A DNA stretch of 10,201 nucleotides from assembly GCA_012512665.1 (NCBI GenBank), contig JAAZDU010000260.1, positions 1-10,201 on the forward strand, in the 5' to 3' direction. Of this stretch, positions 1 to 5,516 are shown one piece after another. The translations under genes and the position numbers were made by a program. The notes below the pieces were generated by a model. The model was not told the origin of the DNA. It saw nothing but the letters and a program-made list of their open reading frames with translations, and made no database searches. Origin of the DNA: Bacillota bacterium. GTDB taxonomy: Bacteria > Bacillota > Dethiobacteria > DTU022 > JAAZDU01. Every line of letters begins with the position of its first letter. Within the stretch, counting starts at the first letter, position 1.

Positions 1-38
1 GGCGCGCGTTTAATAATTATTATAACACATGATGCGGG

Positions 39-77
39 AAAAACAAGTATTTCGGTATAGTCCCTGTTTTTACTTGT
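39..77 (-). terminator. Probable intrinsic terminator after the lipoprotein gene
   Basis: Arms ACAAGTA (43-49) and TACTTGT (71-77) form a 7-bp stem with a 21-base loop. Read on the minus strand, the stem is followed by a run of five T (complement of 39-43). It lies about 40 bases past the restored stop of the lipoprotein reading frame, so its place fits. The stem is short and AT-rich, so the call is moderate. Confidence 0.4.
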
Positions 78-115
78 GATAATGTCACCTTGTAATTAAC
101 TTGATAAAATGATAA

Positions 116-723
116 TTAATCTGCAATTGTATAAGAATCTAAAAACTCCTGGAACTTGTTTTTGGCCTCTATATATTCAGCTTCCTTAAGCTCCAATTCC
201 TCTTTAGCTATTTTACCGGCCTCCAGTTTTTCTGCAGCCAATTCAAGCTCAAGCTTTTTGATTTCATAGTCCTGGCGCAATATGGTTCCCAAACGGTATT
301 TGTCCAGTTATGAAAGCCTAAATACTGTGTTTCCCAACCGGTATTTCCCAGTGCCTCCATTTCCTCCTTTGAAATTTTCCCTTCGGCTTTTTCCGTCAGC
401 AGTCGAAAACTCTTTAACGCGTCAAATATTTGCTCGGTTCGGTAGGCAGCTTCTTCAGCATTAAATAACTCATCCAGGTTTACAGGTTCAGGTAAATTTT
501 TTACATGAAAATCATCTGTTATTTCTAAACCATTACCAGTATCATTTTCTTGCTCTTGCACCTGTTCCTGTTGTTCGTTATGCGGGTTGCCCGACCCTGC
601 CTCCTCGGACTGCTCACCGTTAGCCCCCTCAATACATCCCGAAACCAATAAGGACCCTGAAACTAATAAGGCCAGGGTAATGAAGACAACGGCAATCTTA
701 CTTATTTTTAAGCGGTTTTTCAT
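116..723 (-). pseudogene. Lipoprotein with coiled-coil tail, split by a one-base frameshift
   Basis: An ATG at 721-723 sits 8 bases after a GGAGGG ribosome binding site (732-737, minus strand). The N-terminus has a basic start, a hydrophobic stretch (about residues 10-28) and a lipobox LVSGC with Cys30, so export and lipid anchoring outside the membrane are expected. A Glu/Gln/Asn-rich linker follows (about 36-66), then a helical region. As written, the frame runs to a stop at 208 with a Trp/Cys/Ser-rich tail unlike a normal protein. After Trp145 (GGG at 288-290) the adjacent frame gives a clean Lys/Glu-rich coiled coil beginning LRQDYEIKKLELELAAEK and ending at TAA 116-118; one extra G would restore a protein of about 202 residues. 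Two similar stretches, EKAEGKISKEEMEAL before the break and EKLEAGKIAKEELEL after it, support the repaired reading. The family is not recognised. It may be a true mutation or a sequencing error in a G run. Confidence 0.75.
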
Positions 724-763
724 TAAAGAAACCCTCCATCTTTGTATTAAATTTTACTGTACT

Positions 764-792
764 GTTATATAGACGTGGAAAGCGGCTGCAAA
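764..792 (-). promoter_or_regulatory. Candidate promoter for the lipoprotein gene
   Basis: On the minus strand, TTTGCA (787-792) and TATAAC (764-769) are separated by exactly 17 bases, a sigma-A-like layout with four and five of six consensus matches. It is about 40 bases upstream of the lipoprotein start. This rests on motif match only. Confidence 0.4.
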
Positions 793-901
793 GTTCGAGC
801 AAAAAACATAATCGTCTTTTACAGCAATTGAGATAAAACGCTTCTGTGCCAACATCTTCAAGGAAATTAAATTTATTCTATAAACACTCTCTAGAAACAC
901 C

Positions 902-930
902 TTGACAAAAAGAAAAAGTTAGACTAGTCT
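902..930 (+). promoter_or_regulatory. Promoter of the feo operon
   Basis: A perfect -35 TTGACA lies at 902-907. With 17-base spacing the -10 would be TAGTCT (925-930), a weak match inside the first palindromic box; TCTAAT at 928-933 is a better match but needs a 20-base spacer. The -35 is clear and the -10 is uncertain. A repressor on the 919-932 palindrome would cover the -10 region. The transcript would carry a leader of roughly 120 bases before feoA. The remainder of the 724-1059 gap, from about 800 to 900 and 975 to 1043, shows no further gene or motif I can support. Confidence 0.65.
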
Positions 931-932
931 AA
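919..932. promoter_or_regulatory. Operator box 1 (perfect 14-bp palindrome) at the feo promoter
   Basis: TTAGACTAGTCTAA is a perfect palindrome overlapping the -10 region. Its outer TTAG/CTAA ends resemble the ends of known DtxR/IdeR iron-box operators, and the operon encodes a DtxR-family protein, so a metal-dependent repressor site is the likely role. Binding by that protein is inferred. Confidence 0.7.
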
Positions 933-946
933 TCTAGAGAGCAAAG

Positions 947-960
947 TTAGACGAGTCTAA
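947..960. promoter_or_regulatory. Operator box 2 in the feo leader
   Basis: TTAGAC-GA-GTCTAA has perfect 6-bp arms around a 2-base centre, identical in arms to box 1. Its centre is 28 bp from that of box 1. It lies downstream of the predicted transcription start. Confidence 0.68.
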
Positions 961-974
961 TTAGATGACTCTAA
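961..974. promoter_or_regulatory. Operator box 3, abutting box 2
   Basis: TTAGA-TGAC-TCTAA keeps the outer 5-bp arms of boxes 1 and 2 with an unmatched 4-base centre, and begins at the base directly after box 2. It is the weakest of the three. A third binding site for the same regulator is inferred from arm identity and 14-bp register. Confidence 0.55.
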
Positions 975-1059
975 GTTTTATGTACAAAAAATATATTAAT
1001 TAATAAATGATACCAATATGCTTTGGCTGATAGGAGCTTACACGGAGGTGGAAGCAGTT

Positions 1060-1290
1060 ATGGAAAAAGGATGCTTGCTGACTTTCAATCAGGGTGATAC
1101 CGGAAAAGTAAAGCTAATTAACGCCGGTAGAGCTGCCACCCGCAGGCTCTATGAAATGGGTTTTAATACCGGAGCACCGGTCAAAATAATTAAAAACAAC
1201 TGCGGACCGGTTATTGTAAGTTTGGCTGGAAATAAAATCGCCCTGGGGCGTGGACTGGCAGCAAAAATAATTTTAGAAAAAGAGGGCTAG
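1060..1290 (+). CDS. feoA: FeoA, ferrous iron transport accessory protein
   Basis: This is a 76-residue protein of the FeoA family, a small SH3-like cytoplasmic domain that works with the FeoB transporter. The core LINAGRAATRRLYEMGF followed by GAPVKIIKNNCGPVIVSLAG and IALGRGLAAKI is the usual FeoA pattern (one short conserved Gly-rich turn, then beta strands). I chose the ATG at 1060 because GGAGGTG (1044-1050) lies 9 bases before it and the resulting length is typical; an in-frame ATG at 1018 would add 14 residues but has no ribosome binding site. It is first in the operon, 26 bases before feoB, behind the palindromic operator array. Confidence 0.93.
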   Translation: MEKGCLLTFNQGDTGKVKLINAGRAATRRLYEMGFNTGAPVKIIKNNCGPVIVSLAGNKIALGRGLAAKIILEKEG

Positions 1291-1316
1291 TTTCAGCTTG
1301 AGAAAGAGGTGTTAGA

Positions 1317-3332
1317 ATGAACTCCGGCACTATAGCACTGGTTGGTAATCCTAACAGCGGAAAAACAACTCTTTTCAACGCTCTAACCGGTTCCAACCAA
1401 TATGTTGGCAACTGGCCCGGAGTTACCGTGGAAAAAAAAGAAGGAAAATTTGAGTTTGAGGGGAAAAAATACCATGTAATCGACCTTCCAGGAACCTATA
1501 GCTTGGGAGCCTATTCCGAAGATGAAGTGATCGCCAGTGATTATATCCTCACCGGTAATCCTGATATCATTATCAATGTGGTCGATGCCGGTAACATAGA
1601 AAGAAATTTATACCTGACAACCCAATTGCTGGAGATAGGTAAAAAAGTTGTTCTGGCTCTAAACATGATAGATGAGGCGGATAAGAGAAAGATTGAGTTC
1701 GATATCCCAGGCTTAGAACAAAAATTGGGAATTCCAGTTGTGCCGACCATAGCCTCCAAGGAAATTGGAATTAAGGAGCTAATAAAAAGAACTGTCGAGG
1801 CTATGAATAACGGGGTAGTTACTAAAAACCCCCTCCGCTACAACGATACTATTGAACACCATATTGATCATTTGACGAAAGCTTTGGAAAAGGTAAATTT
1901 ACCCTACCCCGCCAGATGGACGGCACTGAAACTCTTAGAAGGAGATACCGGGATTTTCCAGAAACTCAAGGATTACCAGTACTTTGAAGCTTTAAAAGAT
2001 ATCGAGGATTTTTATAAATATCACAGCCAGGAAAACTTTGAATTGGAAATTATCGACTCCCGCTACGCCTTTGCCCATTGGGTGACAGAGGGAACCGTCC
2101 ACAGGCCGGAGGAAGAAGTCATAACCCTTACCGATAAGATCGATAAGATTATTACCAGTAGATATCTCGGAGTTCCCATTTTTGCCTTGATTATGCTCCT
2201 CGTTTTTCAACTGACCTTCAAGATAGGGGGAGATATTTTAGGGGAATACCTTGCTAGTATAATAGAAAGTCTTGGTGGACTAGCAGAAACCTTTCTTGCT
2301 TATATTAATGCCCCCGGTTGGCTTATTGCTTTCATAATCGATGGAATAATCAACGGCGTCGGTGCAGTTATTGAGTTCATCCCCATCATTGTTGTTTTAT
2401 ACCTATTATTGGGCTTCTTAGAGGATAGTGGCTACATGGCCAGGGCTGCTTATGTCTGGGATGAGCTGATGCGGAGATTGGGCCTACAGGGTAAAGCCTT
2501 TATCTCCATGATCATCGGCTTTGGCTGTAATGTGCCTGGAATTATGTCAACCAGGACCATGGACAATCAAAAGGATAAAATGATAACCACACTAATCATT
2601 CCATTTATGTCCTGCGGAGCCAAGTTGCCGATCTATTCGGTATTTATCGCTGCCTTTTTCCCCAACCACGGCGGTTTGCTCTTGTTTTTACTCTATGCTT
2701 TAGGCATAATAATAGGGCTGATCATGGCAAAAATATACAGCAAAGCCCTATTCCCAGGAAAGTCATCCTATTTTATAATGGAATTACCTTCTTATAGGAT
2801 GCCGACCTTGAAAAATATTTTGCGGAACATGTGGGATAATGTTTATGGTTTTATTGAAAGGGCCGGGACGATAATCTTTGCAGTAATCACTTTGCTCTGG
2901 GTTGTCGCAGTCTTACCTGTTTCTGCCGCCCCCTACAGTGAATTTAGTATCCTGGGAAGAATCGGCACCTTCATAGCACCACTTTTTAAACCGGCGGGCT
3001 TTGGCACCTGGCAGGAAGCCGTTGCCCTGTTTGCAGGCATACCTGCTAAAGAAGCTGTTATTGGCACCTTAGGGATGTTGTATGCCGGGGAATATCTCGA
3101 AGGAGGGAATTTTTTAGTTAACGCTATACAGCAACATTTCACTCCTTTAACCGCCCTATCATATATGGTTATGACCCTCCTTTATACACCTTGTGCCGCC
3201 GTCCTGGGGACTGTTAAGAAAGAGACAAATTCACGAAAATGGACTATTTTTGTGGCGCTGGTAAACTTTGCCATCGGCTGGCTCGTGGCCGTCATTATTT
3301 TCCAAATCGGCTCCTTATTGGGTTTTAGTTAA
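1317..3332 (+). CDS. feoB: FeoB, GTPase-coupled ferrous iron transporter
   Basis: This 671-residue inner-membrane protein imports Fe2+. The N-terminal G domain shows G1 GNPNSGKT (10-17), the G2 region NWPGVTVEKKEG (32-43, Thr37), G3 DLPG (56-59), G4 NMID (116-119) and a G5-like TIASKE (144-149). A helical spacer follows to about residue 270, then the membrane part. The latter has the paired Gate-type motifs: GFGCNVPG with Cys404, MSCGAKLP with Cys433, and GIPAKEAVIGTLGMLY (Lys578, Glu579). The C-terminus ends in a hydrophobic helix after TPCAAVLGTVKKET. Length matches the compact FeoB of Gram-positive bacteria, without the longer tail of the E. coli protein. A GAGGTG motif sits 5 bases before the ATG. 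Nothing in the sequence suggests loss of function. Confidence 0.97.
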   Translation: MNSGTIALVGNPNSGKTTLFNALTGSNQYVGNWPGVTVEKKEGKFEFEGKKYHVIDLPGTYSLGAYSEDEVIASDYILTGNPDIIINVVDAGNIERNLYLTTQLLEIGKKVVLALNMIDEADKRKIEFDIPGLEQKLGIPVVPTIASKEIGIKELIKRTVEAMNNGVVTKNPLRYNDTIEHHIDHLTKALEKVNLPYPARWTALKLLEGDTGIFQKLKDYQYFEALKDIEDFYKYHSQENFELEIIDSRYAFAHWVTEGTVHRPEEEVITLTDKIDKIITSRYLGVPIFALIMLLVFQLTFKIGGDILGEYLASIIESLGGLAETFLAYINAPGWLIAFIIDGIINGVGAVIEFIPIIVVLYLLLGFLEDSGYMARAAYVWDELMRRLGLQGKAFISMIIGFGCNVPGIMSTRTMDNQKDKMITTLIIPFMSCGAKLPIYSVFIAAFFPNHGGLLLFLLYALGIIIGLIMAKIYSKALFPGKSSYFIMELPSYRMPTLKNILRNMWDNVYGFIERAGTIIFAVITLLWVVAVLPVSAAPYSEFSILGRIGTFIAPLFKPAGFGTWQEAVALFAGIPAKEAVIGTLGMLYAGEYLEGGNFLVNAIQQHFTPLTALSYMVMTLLYTPCAAVLGTVKKETNSRKWTIFVALVNFAIGWLVAVIIFQIGSLLGFS

Positions 3333-3352
3333 TTTATAGGGAGTGGCCTTCA

Positions 3353-3619
3353 TTGCTCAAAGAAATTTTAAGGATCATAGGGCGGGAAGGTTACATTTCC
3401 CGCCCTAAGCTGGCGGCAGAATTAAATATCTCCAAGGTGCTGGTCGATGACGGCATCAGCCAGCTTTTACGGATGGGCTACATTTTAGAGGATAAAAACG
3501 GAGAGGGTTGTTCAAGCTTCTGCAGCAGCTGCTCCCGGGCAAAAGCTTGCAGTAAGGAAGTTGTAAAAACCTTTAAGATCTCCGAGAAGGGCCAACGGCT
3601 GTTACAGGCAAGCAGTTAG
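3353..3619 (+). CDS. feoC: FeoC-like winged-helix protein with four-cysteine Fe-S motif
   Basis: This 88-residue protein starts at a TTG 9 bases after a GGGAG site and 20 bases after feoB. Residues 1-47 form a winged helix-turn-helix (ISRPKLAAELNISKVLVDDGISQLLRMGYI), as in FeoC/DUF-type transcriptional regulator-like proteins. The wing carries Cys53, Cys57, Cys60 and Cys66 (C-X3-C-X2-C-X5-C), the pattern by which FeoC proteins bind an oxygen-sensitive [4Fe-4S] cluster. The C-terminal FKISEKGQRLL is a winged-helix-type end. FeoC is known to bind the FeoB G domain and affect its stability; whether this one also binds DNA cannot be told. Position in the operon and the cysteine pattern make the call firm at family level. 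Confidence 0.85.
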   Translation: MLKEILRIIGREGYISRPKLAAELNISKVLVDDGISQLLRMGYILEDKNGEGCSSFCSSCSRAKACSKEVVKTFKISEKGQRLLQASS

Positions 3620-3664
3620 CTACTGTGCCTGCTGTTACCATTTTTTTGGGGGGAGGGATAATTT

Positions 3665-4165
3665 GTGGTTTATAATAAATACTCCCATTCAGAAGAAGAT
3701 TACTTAGAGGCCATTTACCTTATTGGCCTAGAAAACGAAGCGGTTCGGGTAAAAGATGTGGCACAGGCTATGGGGGTTACTATGCCTTCAGTAGTAGCGG
3801 CTATAAAAAGCTTATCGGGGAAAGGCCTGGTGGAACAGGAACAATACGGGAGTATTGAATTGACCAACGCCGGGAATAAGGTGGCCCAAGATGTTTACAA
3901 AAGACATCAGACTTTATATGACCTCTTTTCTGAAGTCCTGGGGCTGGAACCGGAAGTTGCGGAAAGAGATGCCTGCCAGGTAGAGCATTATCTTTCGCCG
4001 GAAACAGGGCGTAGACTTTCAAAGATGGTGGAATATATCCGCAGTTGCCCCATCGGTGATAAACAGGCGATATTTTTAGAAAGATTTAGGCAGTATGTCA
4101 AAACCGGCCAGAAGCCGGAACCCTGTTGTGGCTGCCCCATGAACGAAGCACAAGAAGGATTATGA
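3665..4165 (+). CDS. DtxR/MntR-family metal-dependent transcriptional repressor
   Basis: This 166-residue protein begins at a GTG 8 bases after a strong GGGAGG site. Residues 7-70 are the winged helix-turn-helix (EEDYLEAIYLIG, VKDVAQAMGVTMPSVVAAIKSL, GLVEQEQYGSIELTNAG). Residues 71-145 are the dimerisation and metal-binding domain. By alignment from memory, the ligand positions are Asp12 and Glu15 (B. subtilis MntR Asp8, Glu11), His81 (MntR His77), and Cys104, Glu107 and His108 in DACQVEHYLS. Cys104 is at the position of DtxR Cys102, where MntR has Glu, while Asp12 is the MntR-type residue in place of DtxR Met10. The protein lacks the SH3-like third domain of full-length DtxR, but has a cysteine-rich tail, PCCGCPM (Cys154, 155, 157). 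As the last gene of the feo operon it likely represses feo, and thus itself, when Fe2+ (or Mn2+) is ample. Whether to call it ideR-, sirR- or mntR-like is open. Confidence 0.92.
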   Translation: MVYNKYSHSEEDYLEAIYLIGLENEAVRVKDVAQAMGVTMPSVVAAIKSLSGKGLVEQEQYGSIELTNAGNKVAQDVYKRHQTLYDLFSEVLGLEPEVAERDACQVEHYLSPETGRRLSKMVEYIRSCPIGDKQAIFLERFRQYVKTGQKPEPCCGCPMNEAQEGL

Positions 4166-4195
4166 AGCCGGCTGCCCACTTTAGAGGGACACACC

Positions 4196-4235
4196 AAAAG
4201 GGGAGATTAAAAAATAAATGTCTCCCCCTTTTTAT
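4196..4235 (+). terminator. Intrinsic terminator of the feo-dtxR operon
   Basis: AAAAGGGGAGA (4196-4206) pairs with TCTCCCCCTTTT (4221-4232) with one bulged C, around a 14-base A-rich loop, and the stem runs into a TTTTT tract. It lies 30 bases after the dtxR stop. On the minus strand the same stem is followed by CTTTTGG, so it may also stop readthrough from the phosphoesterase gene. Confidence 0.8.
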
Positions 4236-4240
4236 TTGAG

Positions 4241-4299
4241 TCTGTAAATATTCTGTGCATTTAATTAACGGGAAAGAGTTACGCAGAATTTTTTACAGA
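4241..4299. repeat. Imperfect inverted repeat between converging genes
   Basis: TCTGTAAA (4241-4248) and ATTCTG (4250-4255) pair in order with CAGAAT (4284-4289) and TTTACAGA (4292-4299), giving about 14 base pairs broken by a small internal loop, around a 28-base loop. It lies between the dtxR terminator and the 3' end of the minus-strand phosphoesterase gene, and could be part of that gene's transcript end. It has no clear U-tract, so terminator function is uncertain. Confidence 0.4.
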
Positions 4300-4345
4300 A
4301 TCAACTGTGGTTGTGACAATTAAAATCTTTGGCTTATTATTTGTG

Positions 4346-5218
4346 CTAAAAGCTTTTATGCCATAATTCTACGATAACTAATTCAGGCCTATTATTAACT
4401 CGCAAGGGGAAAATACTGTTACCTAATCCACGGCTGACAATCATTTTTGTCTGCTTCTTCTCATATACACCTTCAAAATATTTAGGAAAAAAGCCCTGAT
4501 TCGGTGCAACAAGTCCTCCGAAAAAGGGCAATTTAACTTGTCCGCCGTGAGCATGACCACTCAATACTACGTCAATATTATTCTCCACATAAAGACCGAA
4601 CAACTCCGGCCTATGTGATAATAAAATGGTGTATTTATTACTCTCTCCTAACATGTTTTTTAATTTAGCATTAATCATAGCTGTCTTTTCATATGTACCA
4701 TGCGCTGTTGTAAAATTCGGGTCATTGAGCCCTAATAACTGCATAGTCGCCCCGGCATATTCTATTGTGATTTTCTCATCTTCCAGTATGTTCACACCCG
4801 CCATGAGCATTTGTTTTTTTAGCTCTTTATATTGAGCAGACCTTGCTTCATGGTTGCCGGTAACATAATAAACCGGGGCAATTTTAACAGCACCATTGAC
4901 AAATGCCATTGCTTTGGCAAGTTCAGGGCGGTTTGAATCAATCAGGTCCCCCGTAACAGCAATGATATCCGGTGCCGCCTTTTCGACCGCCTTGAGCAGC
5001 CTGTTTTGTTCGTTGCCATACTCTGTATTATGTAAATCCGATATATGAGCGATCGTAAACCCGTCAAGTTCGGCAGAGATTTTTTCACTTCTGATGTTGA
5101 CATGCGTGATTTGCATTGAGCTATTCCCCCACCACAACCACACGGAAAAGGCAATGATAAAAATAACAGTGAATAATTTTCCACATCTCTTGCTGCGCTC
5201 CTTTGTTGTTGTCTCCAC
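4346..5218 (-). CDS. Membrane-anchored metallophosphoesterase, YkuE/YaeI-like
   Basis: This 290-residue calcineurin-like phosphoesterase carries all the two-metal motifs: ISDLHN (Asp61, His63), TGDLID (Asp91), GNHE (Asn122, His123), LSHRPE (His202) and GHAHGGQ (His222, His224). A single hydrophobic segment at about residues 14-30, after a Lys/Arg-rich start, is a membrane anchor or uncleaved signal, placing the catalytic domain outside the cytoplasmic membrane. The pattern matches the B. subtilis YkuE/E. coli YaeI group, whose members act on cell-surface or lipid phosphate esters; the substrate here is unknown. The start is GTG (5216-5218), with a GGGGG ribosome binding site (5227-5231) 8 bases before it. 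TATAAT hexamers on the minus strand at 5246-5251 and 5274-5279 are possible -10 sites without a good -35. It is a single gene, divergent from the Ca2+ ATPase. Confidence 0.9.
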   Translation of the reverse strand: METTTKERSKRCGKLFTVIFIIAFSVWLWWGNSSMQITHVNIRSEKISAELDGFTIAHISDLHNTEYGNEQNRLLKAVEKAAPDIIAVTGDLIDSNRPELAKAMAFVNGAVKIAPVYYVTGNHEARSAQYKELKKQMLMAGVNILEDEKITIEYAGATMQLLGLNDPNFTTAHGTYEKTAMINAKLKNMLGESNKYTILLSHRPELFGLYVENNIDVVLSGHAHGGQVKLPFFGGLVAPNQGFFPKYFEGVYEKKQTKMIVSRGLGNSIFPLRVNNRPELVIVELWHKSF

Positions 5219-5325
5219 AGGAGCAACCCCCTTTTTAAAACCGCTATTATAGATAATTACTTCTAACTATACTATTATATCAAAAGAATTTTCATCAAAG
5301 ATTAAATTATCCATTCGCATTTTAG

Positions 5326-5362
5326 AAACAAGCAGCGTTAAGCATAACGACGCTGCTTGTTT
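5326..5362. repeat. Strong hairpin between the divergent phosphoesterase and ATPase genes
   Basis: AAACAAGCAGCGT (5326-5338) and ACGCTGCTTGTTT (5350-5362) are perfect 13-bp inverted arms around an 11-base loop. An inner alternative, CGTTA (5336-5340) with TAACG (5345-5349), can also pair. It resembles an intrinsic terminator with a short TTT end, yet no gene enters the gap from either side, since both flanking genes start here. It may be the end of an unseen small RNA, a leader structure, or a gene remnant. The rest of 5232-5516 is AT-rich with no supportable ORF. Confidence 0.65.
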
Positions 5363-5380
5363 AACTTTGGCAGAAAGTAT

Positions 5381-5410
5381 TTGAAAGAAAGTCTTATAGC
5401 ATGTTAATAT
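5381..5410 (+). promoter_or_regulatory. Weak candidate promoter for the Ca2+ ATPase gene
   Basis: TTGAAA (5381-5386) and TAATAT (5405-5410) are 18 bases apart, giving five and four of six consensus matches. The implied leader is about 100 bases. Other AT-rich hexamers are present nearby, so this is one of several options. Confidence 0.3.
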
Positions 5411-5516
5411 TAATATCAGTGCAGTTCCGCAGACATGTGTATAAGGCGTAACTAAATGATATAACTAATAGCACATATGCAGAGACTGTTTATCCTAACA
5501 ATCGGAGGTAATTTAT

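Noticed and set aside
587..772. Plus-strand open frame opposite the lipoprotein gene
   Set aside because: It is the antisense of the signal peptide and linker of a recognisable lipoprotein, with no ribosome binding site.
1018..1059. In-frame upstream ATG that would lengthen FeoA by 14 residues
   Set aside because: No ribosome binding site precedes it, the added residues do not resemble FeoA, and the ATG at 1060 has a strong site and gives the usual family length.
5404..5413. Palindrome TTAATATTAA upstream of the ATPase gene as an operator
   Set aside because: Ten AT-only bases in AT-rich DNA are too likely by chance to support a site.
5363..5516. Leader of the P-type ATPase considered as a Mn2+ or other riboswitch
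   Set aside because: I could not find a known conserved riboswitch core in this AT-rich stretch, and the pump has calcium-type ligands.
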